Shown: positions 49,606 through 63,618 of the stretch, piece by piece
Layout of the letters: each line of letters starts with the position of its first letter
Position numbering within the stretch: the first letter of the stretch is position 1
Source: Camarhynchus parvulus
Lineage: Eukaryota; Chordata; Aves; Passeriformes; Thraupidae
Length of the DNA stretch: 64,000 nt
Assembly: GCF_901933205.1 (NCBI RefSeq)
Contig: NC_044572.1
Coordinates: 33,821,501-33,885,500 of the forward strand
Direction: 5' to 3'
Made by a program: the position numbers and the translations under genes
The notes under the pieces: model-generated
Database searches by the model: none
The model's input: the letters and a program-made list of their open reading frames with translations, nothing else
Told to the model about the DNA's origin: nothing

Positions 49606-51497
49606 ATGCAGGCAGCGCTCGATCTGATAAAGAAAATCTAAGCCACATTTGCGCCGTTTCCCCACGTCTAGAAATAACCTCCCGGACATGGCAGAGAAGC
49701 TAGGAGACATTGTGCTGTTTGGCTGTTGTTTTCCTTTTTTTTTTTTAATGAAATAGTAAAAAAAAAATCACATCTAAATTTCTTCAACCGCAAATGAAAT
49801 TTAAGATAATGGGTTAATACTGCGAATTAATATTAAAAAATGTTTGGGGATATCACTTTCTTTTCCCCAGTGCTGGGAAAAAAAATATCCCCTCCACTGA
49901 TGCTGTAAAACTGAATTATTAGAAAATAACCTGTACGTCACAACATACCCCTGCCTAAGGCAAAAAGAAATCAACTTCGTGAAAAAAAAATATAAATCCA
50001 CCTCTTCCTTGCTAAATCACATAAAACAAACATTTTATTTAGGCATATTTTTGCATGCACTGACTAAGTTAAAATCAGCTGAGCTGCAGCCATCTCTATT
50101 TTTGGCCGGTAACATTTCCATTTGGTTTAATTGCACATGTCTAATATTTAAACGTATTAAACCATTTTTCCCTGCTTACAGTAGTGTCATATACATTTCT
50201 CACCTTTTAGGTTCTGGCTCACAGGAGCCCCTGCGACTTTGACAGCTGTCGCTTTGGCTGCACAGGAGACGAATCGCCCTCCTTTTGGTGCCAGAAGAAG
50301 CAGGAAATTAGCCAGGTTGCAAGTTGAAAATCTGCCACGCCAGTGCTTTGAATCCAATATGCCACACCTTCCAGCGGGGGAACTGGAAATTGCCATCCCG
50401 GATCTGTGTTCTAGGCGGCTGCTTATGCCGAACCTCAGCACACTTTGTTCACTATTGCCTTACAAAGAACAAATGAAATGGGGATTGAAAGCCAGAGAGA
50501 TCCGAAGCAGGACAGAGCTCAGCAAAAGAATGCGGCTCTATTCTCGCAAGGGAAATTATAAAAAAGTTCATGTTCACGGTTACCATCCACATGACCGACA
50601 ACGACCAATGGAAAAACCGAACAACTCATAAAGTTGTATTGCAAAGTTGTAAATTTTCATAAACAACAACGGATTTATGGCCTTTTCCTCATCACTAAGA
50701 AGAGGCAGGTCTTAGAGAGGCGCCATCTTACCACAGAGGCAGCCCTGGAGTTTTTTAAAAGACCTGGACTTTGTACTAATTTTATTAAAATTACAATTAG
50801 TGCATTGACCAGGAACGGAGTGTAGTAGAAAAAAGGGAACTTCAGCGCAAATAATGCTCCAGGTCTTACCTGTATTTACCCGGCCGAATAAAAGGACTTT
50901 TCAGGTTCGATATTTTTTTCCTTTTAATTAGAAAAAAAGGGGGGAATATTAGATCTCATTGATATTACGTGGTACCTGGCAAAAATAAGACGTTTTCTAA
51001 AGCGGGGCAGTTTTCCCCCATTTTCGCGCTACCGTGATGCCCCCTGGCCCCCGAAAGCCGCACACACAAACCACACATGTACCCCATCAGATCATTTACA
51101 CTTGGAAGTTTCGTCTTTCACTTTCTGTTCATTACAAAATATTCTTTCACTGCATGAGACTTCGACTTGATTGCCGATCGTCTGGACTGGGGTAATGACT
51201 GCAAGAGGACACGGGAACACGGTGGAAGGAAGCTCTCCCATAAAGAGGGCTTTCCGCTTTATTAATCAACAACGCTAGGGGAAAAAAAATCACAAAGTCG
51301 AGATAGAGATATTGACTGATTCCTATCAATTCATCACTTTGTTGTTGTTGTTGGGGTTTTTTTTTTTTCCTTTTTGATTACCGAAAAAAAATGTTTAGAT
51401 GGTCTAATTTCTTTATTAGTCTATGTAATATATTTTTTGTTGCTTCCCTCGAACTGGTTCCTTAATAAAGAAACACAATTCATTGTCAACAAGCATA
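49606..51497. other. HOXA7 downstream region
   Basis: AT-rich, no coding gene. The minus strand has a strong donor, TACAG|GTAAGA, with the last exon base at 50870. A T tract lies at 51357-51369. The donor may belong to an upstream exon of long HOXA6 or HOXA5 transcripts. Confidence 0.45.
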
Positions 51498-51503
51498 TTT
51501 ATT
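51498..51503 (-). terminator. HOXA7: Candidate HOXA7 polyadenylation signal
   Basis: AATAAA on the minus strand about 1.5 kb after the stop, in keeping with a long HOXA7 3' UTR. Confidence 0.5.
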
Positions 51504-52994
51504 TTCTGTGTAACATGAAACACATTTATCGTGGGAGATAGTTGAACACGGTATCACTTCCAAAGAGAGTTCACAGACATTTTTTTTCCCACTTCCAATA
51601 CTTACACGGCATATCCAAATGTTCACAACGAACACACCGAAACACATTGTAACATACAATTTGTGAATAAACTTTAGCCAAACCTTCAAGACGGATTTAT
51701 ACAGAGTTTTTAACAATACATCATGCTACAAAGTTTCCAAATTAATTACATACTTCGCAATTTATGACATGATCTTACAAATGAGGTTCAAGACGAATAT
51801 AAATGACAAAAAAATTACAATATCTGCTATTGTAGGAAAATTCATGGTATTACATATTAACACGTTCAGATAATCAGGACAAATAGTTTGTGGATTTTTT
51901 TTTTTAAAGGTGGTTACATGATCGTTTAAATTCACTTTTCAAAGAACACTTTCTGCTATATTAAGTAAGATCAACGTAGAATAAGAAAACGGCCTTTAGC
52001 AGAAGCAGCTGAAGGTAGAAGCCAACGGGAGATATTAAACCGCTTTGTACAATATTGGCGTGTGTTTGCTTCCTCTCTCGAAATAGCAAAGAATCGAGAA
52101 CAAAGATATATTGCAGCATATGGTTTTCATTTATAATTGCTTTGGAATAAATATATTATTTTAAATTTAAATATATTCAGACTTTTCGGTACCAAATTCT
52201 ATACCAAAGCTATTGATGCGTGCTTTTTGAATGACTACACTTACATGTCTAAAAGCATTTTGCGATTCACATTAGTAATCTTGTAACATCCTTTTGACTA
52301 CTAAAATACAGTATACTTTCGAAGATAGGTAGGCAGAGCAAGATATATAGGTAGGTAGTCTGGAAAATAGGTAGTACAAATAATTGCTGTAGATTGTAGT
52401 GGTTTGTGGAACATTTTTCCCCCCTTATTTGCTGTTTAACCTTTTGTTAGTGTAGCTGTTACTTAAGATACTTTTCTAACAACAATTAAAAAAAAAAGAA
52501 AACAAAAAGAGAAGTGCAGAGCTACTTATTCAAAATTAGGTAGTTTTTCTTAATGTGAGCCTAATGCACTTTTCCCCTTAGACATGATTGGGACTATGGA
52601 GTCAGGTAGTTACTTCGGAAGGTCACGGTTTAGTATCTGTGCAAGCAGCAGTTCTCCCACTGAAATGTCCCCTGAAGAAGCCCACCCAGTTTTGGGTTAA
52701 TGGAGATTAAAAAAAACAAGCTGATTGTAAGATGCTCTTAGGAGATATTACCGAAAGGTTCAGCACAGGGCAGGTTTGGGGAGTATGGGAGAGTGGAGAG
52801 AAGGCTGGAAGACCAACCCAATAAATGTTTTCATGTTTGCAAACGCTTGCTTTCAAGATGATCATTAAAGGGAGCTGATTTCTTTTTTAATAAAAAGTCT
52901 CTCTTTTTTTTTTCCTTTCTCCTTTAAAGGGAGATTTTTCCAACTGTCATGTGCACACACTATTCTAAGAGATCACTTCCTCGAGTGGGACTCC
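51504..52994 (-). other. HOXA7: HOXA7 3' UTR (proposed)
   Basis: AT-rich sequence with five messenger-strand CTACCTA heptamers matching the miR-196 seed. No coding frame of note. Confidence 0.6.
52326..52546 (-). promoter_or_regulatory. HOXA7: Cluster of miR-196 seed matches in HOXA7 3' UTR
   Basis: Messenger-strand CTACCTA occurs at 52326-52332, 52348-52354, 52352-52358, 52368-52374 and 52537-52543. The last extends to AAACTACCTA, a ten-base match to the miR-196 5' end. HOXA7 is known to carry several miR-196 sites in vertebrates. Confidence 0.75.
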
Positions 52995-54706
<1,712 letters not shown>

Positions 54707-55270
54707 AATTTTGACCTGTGATTTGTTGTCCGGCAGGCTTCAGTGTCGGTTTTACGAGGTAGCGTGATATATGATAACATTACACCCCCAGATTTACACC
54801 AAACCCCATTTTCTTTTGGACCGAGCTGCCCGCAGCACGTGACCGGTCATGTGACGCCGCCCGCCAATCCCCGCCCGCCTCACAGGTGGTGCCGGCCGGG
54901 GCCCGACGGTGCCCGGCCATGGACGGGCCGGGGCCGCCCGCCCGCCAGCGCCCTCAGCCGCCGCCCGCCCGGCCCCGGGGACGCCGCGCCTCGCCCGAGC
55001 GCTGGCGGACCGCGGGGCGCTGGGAGAAATCGGGTTTTGAAGCTTTAAATGTGTACGTGCGGAGTTATCACTGTGCGCCAGGTTTAAAGGAGGTGGCTCC
55101 TCTCCGCCTTCCCCCCCCTCACCCCGCGTTGTTTGCGCGTTGTAATGGCAAGAGGCAGGCGGCAACCAACCCTGCACAGGGTGTGCCAGGGCACCCCCCG
55201 CCGGCCCCCAGGGGCTGCCGAGCCGCGGAAATCAAGGCGCTTCCCAGCAGCCAGCCCCCGAGGGGGAGGC
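54707..55270 (-). promoter_or_regulatory. HOXA7: HOXA7 leader and promoter
   Basis: The leader motif ACAACAAATCAC (54718-54729, minus strand) begins 12 bases above the ATG. Upstream are E-box CACGTG (54836-54841), a second E-box-like CATGTGAC, and CCAAT (54864-54868), in DNA that turns CpG-dense to about 55270. The CACGTGACCGGTCATGTGAC run is a near-palindrome. This is the same set of motif types as in HOXA3 and HOXA9. Confidence 0.55.
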
Positions 55271-58200
55271 AAAAATCAAAATCGCCCTCCCCGGGAAAAT
55301 AAAGGAGGAAAAAACTGAAGAACACCCCAGAAAAACCCAAACCCCCAAACAAACAACGACATTCTACTAGACAAAAAAAGTCCCACCCAACAACAGAACG
55401 CACAAAAAAAAACAGAGCACCCACTACAAATAATGGCCCAAAAAAAAAAAAATTGAGGACTCAACTTTCTGAATGTCTCAAGAAGAAAATACAGAATAAA
55501 CCGAAACTCTAGAGTTGAAGAAATCGCCTGCAAATGGCTTCAAATCGCCGCCGCCTCTTTCCTGCCCGAGTTACCTTTCCGCCCTACATACCTTGCAGTC
55601 CAGAGCGTTAGGCGGCAGCGGTACGCTCGCATGACGGGGAGAGTGGCTGCTTTTCTAAACACTGGGATCCCCAACAATGCGAATGGCTCTCCATTGAGGA
55701 TGCTGCTCCGTGCCCTTCCTTTAAACGGATCGTAAAATGAGTTTCCTTCCCTCAGACAGCGAGTCCTGGTAAAGACAGCTTTTACTGCCTGCCTGTATTG
55801 CACATCATAAACTGGAAGAAGCACAATGGAATTGCCCCGGAAATTCTCCTTTCAATTATAGTTTGGTGCCCCGTGTACAAAGACTTTCTCACCAGTTAAA
55901 ATTGTTCTTGCCGATATTTCGCACGGACCCTAAACTTTGTGTTTTGTAAACGTGGAGCACCCTCTCACCCCCCCGCACACCTCCAACACCCACCCGCGCA
56001 CCCTTTGGCACCCTTTATGCGTGGTTATTGCAGCCCCATGAACACAGGTTACTGACAGAAGCAAGTCAATTCTTGAAATCACCAGATCCCTGAGATACTG
56101 GTGCTTCGGAGCATGCAGATGTGGTGGATGTATGTAAATGTTTGCCAAGTGTTAAGTATGTGAAAACTCAGTTATTATTCGCAGGCATTAAGGGAGAAGC
56201 CGCCGAAAGAGCCCCTTCGGCTATTTCTTCCAATTCACTAATATTAGACAATATCTCTACGGTCTCAATCGCGGTGCGGGAGCATGCCGGCAGAAGAGGC
56301 TGCTGGAAGGGAATAGAGGCCCAAGAACTTAAACGAATGCGATGCAAACAAAACGACGACCAAAAAGATCAAAGAGGCTGAAGTAGATGGCATTAGACCA
56401 ATAAATTGCTCCTCTGGTGACAACATACCAAGATGCAAGAAAAAAGAAACAGCAAATATAACCAATGTCTAGACTTAAATATGGAGAGCATAGGACCGAA
56501 TAGATTCTCTGGGTGGTTACATTTCGAGCTCTCTGATTCTCTCCAATTTGCACGTTTATGTATTTTTCTTTGCTTACATGTGTTTGTCGCCGCCACGTTT
56601 TATTAAAATGTATTTTGCTTGCAGCTTATTTTTCCCTGCCAGCCGTTTAGATTTATCAAAAAGCCTTCACTGAATAAATGCTAGAAGGACCCCTAGACAA
56701 GGGTCCCCGCCACCTTGTTGACTCCCCCCACCCTCTGCGAGTTGGGCATAACACTGCTTCTGAAACACCCTCTGAAATCTCCCGTTTCGTCGTTTACAGA
56801 ATCAGGCTAGATTATCCTGCCTGTAAATCCACTTTGCATTTGAATTTATTTTTTTCCGATCGAGTAAGGGTGAACAGGCGCAGATTTCAAGGTTTTGGTC
56901 ATGGTAATATTCTCGCACGCTTTAAAAAATAATCCTCTAGGATGGATTAATTGTATTTTTTTTTCCTTGTAAGCTCTGGACTACCCCTCTTTGGCACTGA
57001 GCTTTCCGGGAAGTAAAATGTAGTGATAAAACGGTGCTCGTAAGTTATAAGCGACCTGGGAGCACTACATGATTATGGCTTGTGTACTAAGCAGTATCTT
57101 GATGTGGTTCATAGTAGAGAAGATTTTGCTGGTTTGGAATCTGTTCTCGCTATAATTTATCCACGATTATAATGGAACATGCTGTGCCAAGTTATTACTT
57201 AGTATGACGATGCATAAACACTTTTTAATTTCAATATAATTTTACTGCCCAAGGAAAAAAATAATTACTCATAATAAGTTTAGCAATGCCATTGTCGACA
57301 AACATTTGATAGGAAGGCTCTTGTTAGAAAGCAGGGAGTGGCTGTTGATCCTTATCCCTAGAAAGTATTAAATCTTTGAATCAGTGCGGGAAAAAAAACT
57401 AGCTCACTACATTGCCAGTGCTGAATTTCGATGTAAAGAGAATGGCTTTGATTTAAGGAAATGCAAGTAAGTTGCAGAGAAAGTAGCTCTGTTACAGAGG
57501 ACTATGAAGGGATTTGTTTAGTTGTCTGGCTTAAACTTACGAAATACAGCGTTTATACTTCAGCCCATATTTTATGCTTCCTTTCCTCCTGCATTTATTT
57601 TCCTTCCAATTACTTTTTTCCCCCGTCTCTTTTGGCAATTGCCATCTGAAAATATTCCACAACTCCATACTAAGCCTCATTCTCAAGACGCGGGAGCCAA
57701 CAAAAGCAAAGCGAAAAAAAAAAGGGAAAAAAAAAAGGAAAAAAGAAAAAAAAAGAAAACTATTCGAGGAAACAAAATAGACGGCGAGAACAAGTTAGGA
57801 ATGACTTTGAGAGACACGTCAAGTTTGCAGAGCATCAGCCTTCTCACATCTGTGTAATATAATCACAACGGGTCCCACAGAGCTGAAATTGCTTCGGACA
57901 CAAGCAGGGCTTTTTATTTGTATCAAAGACAGCTGTTGAATAATTTCACTGGCCGGTAAATAATTTTCAAACTAGATTTTTGCAGCACTGCCGGTACCCC
58001 TCACGGCTGTCTCAGCCGTGCGGAGCAGACAAGGGCATGGGAAAATCCATCGGTTGGCCCCAGAGCTCCAAAGGGTGAAGACCTTCGGGCGCTCTCCTCC
58101 CAGGCTGAACCGGGGAGACCCTCTTACATCCTGTCCGAACCCTTCAATTCCCCGTTTCTCCCAATATTTCATTTCACACCAGCCCTTCGGGAAATCAGGA

Positions 58201-58399
58201 TACCCTGTTTGTAGGCTCGGAGCTTAAGCAGAGAAGAGCAAAGGTTTGGGGCAAGGGAGAAAAAAAGGAGCTGGCAGTTGGGTGCCAGGGCTCAATCCGT
58301 CTCTATCACATAATATGAAATGTCTCGGTGTTTTGAGAATAATAAATGCACAGTGTGTCCTTGGTGCAGATCAAGCTTCACTTTCTCCACGAGTGTCCT

Positions 58400-58745
58400 G
58401 AGCGTGGCCAGGCGGCAAACGCGACCCCGACGGCGCCCGGTCGACGGCGTAAAGAGGGAAAAAACTCGAGGATAAAGGGGGGCCAAAAGCACCCTCGAAC
58501 CCATCGGCCTTTGTCAAAACAATCTCAGCGCTCCCAAGCCCAGTTATGCTCCCATAAAGTCGACATTTTAGGAGCTGTCGGGAGGCGGCCGAGCGCTTGA
58601 TGGCGGAGGGCGGCCGGGCGCCGTTTCGCGGGCTCACAGCGCCACCTGCCGCCGGCCGGCCGGCACTGCCGCGCCGCCGCCGCCCGGCCCGGCCCGCCGC
58701 AGCCCGCGCCCCGGCCCGCCAGCCCGCGGCAAGATAAATGTCCAC
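58400..58745. promoter_or_regulatory. CpG-rich patch between HOXA7 and HOXA9
   Basis: A short CpG-dense block without a coding start. It sits about 3.7 kb upstream of HOXA7 and could start an upstream HOXA7 RNA. Base composition is the only evidence. Confidence 0.35.
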
Positions 58746-59350
58746 CTCCCAGCCTGGATTTAAGCACGGGAAGGCCAATAAAAGGTTGTTATTTCCGCTC
58801 TCCCGCTTTATCTAAAACAGCCAGACAAAACAAATGAAAAGGCTTTTGTAGAAAATCTTAATTGTGGCTGGACAGTTGTAAACTCATTAAGAGCCGAATT
58901 CCAGACAGTTTGCAGACCCGTCATTTATTACACACTCTTAATGCTGATTCTTTGAAGTTGCCTCTGTCTGCAACAACAGAGGGCGTCCCAGCATCCCCAA
59001 ATACTGGCTCGGGGATCAATTAGAGTTTTTTTTGTGTGTGTGCACGCCAGAACGAGCTCCCTTTTGCTAATTAGAACTCATCAAATCTTACCTCGGATTT
59101 CTTTCTTTCTTTCTTTTTTTTTTTTTTTTAAGGTGAAGTCGAAAGTTTTTTTTTCCTCCCGCAGTTCTGCACATCTGTAAACTTCTTGCCAGCTCCCTAA
59201 GTTTTGTCTTCAGCCCTGCAGCGTTTTACACCCCATAAATGGTTACAGCAGTCATTTTCTTTTATTGCACTGTAGTATGGCTCTGAATTTTCCTAACAAC
59301 AACTTCTGCCAAGACCATAAGCGTGTTCCGTCCTATTTTGCTTTCAATAC

Positions 59351-59353
<3 letters not shown>

Positions 59354-59392
<39 letters not shown>
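59354..59392. repeat. (TA)n repeat
   Basis: About 19 TA units on the plus strand followed by GTATGTATGT. Confidence 0.94.
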
Positions 59393-59400
<8 letters not shown>

Positions 59401-60736
59401 GTAAAGGTACCTTCATAAAACAAGAAGGATCTTATTGTTATTCGCCATATTTGCAAACAAGCAAGGGTCTGTGTGGTGTAGAGCTGTGCTGCGGTTCATG
59501 TTATGGAGGATATCCACCGTGAGCAGTAAGATGTCCGCCCAAAACAAGGGTAAATTTCAGCAAGCTCATAGACTTTGCTATTTTCTTTTGTTGCTGAGCT
59601 TGGTATGGCTTGGGGCGGCGGGGGAGGGGTAGGTGAAATGCGGAGGGGATGTATGGAAATCTTCCACTCCAAAGAAATCATCCTTCTCTTTTTAAAAATA
59701 AATACAATTTCGTGTTGTCTGCAGTAGACTGTGGCCAGCCCACCGCTTTCCTTCGGCTAAATCAGCGACTAAAATTGACACCATAAATTCTACCATAATT
59801 ATCAGTAAAATTTTATCTGATTCTATATCTATCTATAAATTCATATATAATCTGAGGCGCTAGTAAAACGCAACGGGTTGTATTTATTTGCCACGGGACA
59901 TTTAAAAGGGAAAAAAACCTACAAAAATGAAGGCACGGGAAGGAAGAAAGTGGATGACGTTTGAAATAACATATTTTGCATGGGCAATTATCTCTAGCAG
60001 GGAATTTGAAATGAACGCCCCGGTAAGGCGAGCCTTCTCACCGGGGTTGTGGAAGCACACTTAGTGCTGGACATTTTCTGGTGGAGGCTGATTAACAATC
60101 TCAGTTTAAATGTCGCTGTCTGAGCAGATTTACATTATCGTCCGCGCTAAAGAACGTCGGACATTTTGGTTTGGTCCTAGTTCCCCCGCCCCGGCGGCGA
60201 ATTTTATTAAAACGGCGTTCGCTCGGCACCGTGCCCCGCTGCCATCCAAGGGGCTCCCTCCGCGCACTGCTAAGCACCAGCTTACCAAATCACGCCCCGA
60301 AGGGGGGAAGAAATCCCTACCCTCAGAGAAGCTATGGCATTTAGGACCTGAATCTGTCCATTTCGGATAAAAATAAGACCAAATTTCCATCACTTGGGGG
60401 CTGCGTTTATAAAACCGTGTTTTTGCCTCGGCTCGAAAATAATACCACTCCTCGCCTCTGCAGTTGCCCTAGCCCCGCCACATCTGCTGGCGACATTCGG
60501 TGTGCCGTGGAAGAATCTCTCCTCAATAATCTTAAAACATCACAAAATAGAAAAGAATCAATATATTTTATTTGGCAAAAAGTTAAATATCATTTCAACA
60601 CAACGATTTGGTCAGTAGGCCATGAGGTAACTGTTTCAAAATAGACAGTGTACGTTCTGCAGTAACATAACTTCCCAGATTTTTTTTAATCGATACAAAT
60701 TTACAATAACCAAATGTAGGTTTTTATAATGTATAA

Positions 60737-60742
60737 TTTATT
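60737..60742 (-). terminator. HOXA9: Candidate HOXA9 polyadenylation signal
   Basis: AATAAA on the minus strand about 0.96 kb after the stop. Further hexamers at 60895-60900 and near 60566 are alternatives. Confidence 0.4.
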
Positions 60743-61701
60743 ATCAATAAAATTAACCTTCATTACAATAACCATCAAATCATTCGATTAAAATTCAAAC
60801 ATAAACCATAGGTAGTTACCCTTTTCACATATACGTATAGCTCCGAAATCTGCTAACTGCTCACTGGTGCAAAAACAATATTTAGGCTAGTCTGTTTATT
60901 TACTTTTTTTTAATATATAGATTATATATACAACCGACAAAGACAGTACTATATATGTATCAACTGTGCATACTAAAATGACTTGCTTCATATTTTGAGA
61001 ACCGTAATTCCCAGACATCCCGAACGAACGGTTTTTTCTACCTTTTTTTTTTTTTTTGCATTGAGATATATATAATATATATATTTTACAATCAAAGGTT
61101 AACTGTCTAATTATACAGAAAAGACTTAATACACTACAGAGCTATACTCTATGCAATTTTTATAATAAACAACCTGAGTTCAAATTGAATTCTAGCTTAC
61201 ACCATTACATCCGGTACAGCACCCAAGCACATAAATTGAGTCACAAACATAATTACCACAATAAAACACAGTGTTCAAGTATTAGAGCAGAGATCTCTCT
61301 GCCACGCAAAAAAGCGAATAAAATTAACTACATAGACTAAACTATAGAGTCCGTAAATAGTTGTGCATTATGAAAAGGTAGTTTTTCCTTTTTTTTTTCT
61401 TTCCATAAGTGAAGAAACAGGTAGATTTATACAAGCCAGTTAGACAGCCTTTTCGTGCTAATGCCCCCTTTTTCTTTCCTATTAGAAAATTAAAAGTCTT
61501 ACTGTACCTCTCCTGGCAATCTGGCCTCTGTGGCTATCATTGTACAATCATAATCAGAATTTGCCAAAGGAAAAATGAGGCCTGGACCCAGACGCATTGC
61601 ATGGCAGGGCTTGAGGGGATAATATTTTTTTTGTTTGTTTTAACTTTTTCTTTTTTTTTTCTTTTACTTTACGCATTTTCATTTTAACCCACGTGTCGCC
61701 A
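60743..61701 (-). other. HOXA9: HOXA9 3' UTR (proposed)
   Basis: AT-rich, with TA-rich patches near 60912-60960 and 61066-61085. Contains a miR-196 match at 60809-60817. If the hexamer at 60895-60900 is used instead, this match would fall outside the UTR. Confidence 0.5.
60809..60817 (-). promoter_or_regulatory. HOXA9: miR-196 seed match in HOXA9 3' UTR
   Basis: The messenger strand reads AACTACCTA, matching the first nine nucleotides of miR-196. HOXA9 is a known target of miR-196b, whose gene lies just beyond it in other vertebrates. Confidence 0.55.
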
Positions 61702-63618
61702 TCATTCGTCCTTCGCTCGATCTTTGTTGATTTTCTTCATTTTCATCCTCCTGTTCTGAAACCAGATTTTCACTTGTCTCTCTGTTAAATTGAGGAGTCT
61801 GGCCACCTCGTATCTACGGTCCCTAGTGAGATACATATTGAACAGAAACTCCTTCTCCAGTTCCAGTGTCTGATGCTTGGTGTAAGGGCATCGCTTTTTC
61901 CTGGTGGACCTTGCGTGGAGCCAGTTTGCAGCTGGATTATCTACAAGGAAAACAACAGAAGTTCAGGCTGAGGGGGAGGGTGGGAGGTGGAGGGAGGGGG
62001 CTGGGAGGGAAATCCACGCAGAAAGAGCCCATCAGGTGTCCCGGTATTCGTGTTTGGGACGTGGCTCTCATTTCCCCAGGCACAGAGGCTCGTGAGGCAC
62101 AATGGACTCCAAAATACAGACACATGGGGAGGTCACACGCAACCACACGCGGCAAAGCCCTGTTGCCCCCTCCTACCCTCGCCTTTTTTATTGTTTGGAG
62201 AGAATACAATTTTTTAATACTTTCTCCTCCTCTCTCTTCTTCACTCTCTAACACTCCCTCCCTCCTTCCTGGCCTCCCCACATCTCAAACTGCCAGACCG
62301 GGGAGTAACCAGCCAGATCAACATGTCATCGAAATCGTCTTTTTAATCTCTACCTTCTCCTGTGTCATCCCTGGCAAAACCCAGGGAGCTGGCGAGTTAA
62401 TCTACAGCTGGCATAATTAAACCCTCGCCCTCTTAGGACCCTTATTCGCACGGCGTTAATCGCGATAGTAATCCCGAGGCGCTCTGCCACCAGTCTCGTA
62501 GTCCTGGGAGCATCCAGCCCGGGGTTTTCCGCCGAGGAGACGAAAGGGGGAGGGGAGGAACCAAGTCAACGGCGAGGTTTCTGCTCTCAGCCCAGCAATA
62601 GCCGCCCTGTCCTGAGAGCCGTCTCAAAAAAGATCTGATTCACATCCAGTGCTTTCTAGGCACCCTTCTCCCCGGCGTCTGCCCACGCCTGGGAGCGCGG
62701 CGAGGCAGGAGGATGTGAGCACGTCCTGCTGAGTTTGCTGGGGTGGCAGGAGTGAGGATGGGCGGCTATTGCATTTCTCTCTCTCTCTCTTTTTCTTTTT
62801 TTTTTTTTTTTTTTTTTTTAATGATTTTTTAAGTTGCAGTTGTAGGGTGAGTTTTTGTTTTCCTTTCACCCTGGAAAGCCAGAGCCGTCCTAGATCCCGT
62901 TCGAGCCTGAGAAAGGCAGCGCTGGCTTCTGCAGATGGCAGACTCCGGCGGGCTGGCGCAGCGGCGGCGGCAGCGGCCGGTGCTCGGCCGCGTAATTAGC
63001 CCCAGCGCCTCGACACCTCCCCGCGGCCGGCGCAGAGCCCTGAAGTCCATTACCCTCGTCGTCCCACTTACTTGGATCGATCTGCGGTTTCTCTCCGTTT
63101 GCCTCACTTTCTCCATTGCTTTCAGAGAATGCGCCTTCGTGGCTTTGCTTATCCCTATCAACTGGAGGAGAACCACAAGCATAATCAGAGAGAGACAAAG
63201 TGTGAGTGTCAAACGTGGTACAGTCAGCCCTCCTGGCCGCCAGCGGTTCAGGTTTAATGCCGTAATGCCTGCTGGTAGGTAACCCGGGGAAAGACAAGGA
63301 GCCCGGCACAGGCTCAAGCCACGAACGCATGTACCTGCCGTCGGGCGGTGCCACGGGCGCCTGGTGGTGCGCGTAGGGGTGGTAGACGGCGGGGACGCCG
63401 CTGGCGCCGGCGGGGTGCGCGGGGCTCCAGGGGGGGCCGAAGACGGGCGCCTTGGGCTGGAAGCTGCAGGGGGCCAGCTCGGGGTGCTCGGCCAGCGCCG
63501 CCGGCCGCGGCGGCGGCCCCAGCGGGGCGGGGGCGTAGCGGGGCGCCGCCAGCTCGTCCCCCTCCGGCACCAGGAAGGAGTCCACGTAGTAATTGCTGAG
63601 GGTCCCGGGAGCCGACAT
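61702..63618 (-). CDS. HOXA9: HOXA9, homeodomain transcription factor
   Basis: Coding join 63072-63618 and 61702-61940 encodes 261 residues. The start [15 protein letters not shown] aligns with mammalian [25 protein letters not shown] and YGIKPEPL are HOXA9 signatures. The group 9 tryptophan motif NWLHA (188-192) replaces YPWM and contacts PBX. The homeodomain spans about 195-254 and starts [20 protein letters not shown]; the end is [10 protein letters not shown]. Donor is CCAA|GTAAGT, acceptor CTTGTAG|ATAATC, phase 1. Exon 2 lacks an early ATG, so ATG-led searches miss it. The frame extends upstream of 63618 only through a GTG, so 63618 is the start. HOXA9 patterns posterior axis and limb and is active in blood stem cells. 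Confidence 0.98.
61941..63071 (-). other. HOXA9: HOXA9 coding intron
   Basis: A 1,131-base intron with a CT/T tract on the plus strand at 62778-62819. Chance frames only. Confidence 0.93.
62797..62819. repeat. T tract in HOXA9 intron
   Basis: About 23 T on the plus strand next to a CT repeat (62778-62790). Confidence 0.88.

Larger units (their letters stand above)
55271..60736. other. HOXA7-HOXA9 intergenic region
   Basis: No gene and no HOXA8. A CpG-rich patch lies at about 58400-58740, a minus-strand donor CGAG|GTAAGA at 59091 (last exon base 59092), T tracts near 59101-59130, and a (TA)n repeat at 59354-59392. The rest is AT-rich with no transposon recognised. Confidence 0.6.
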
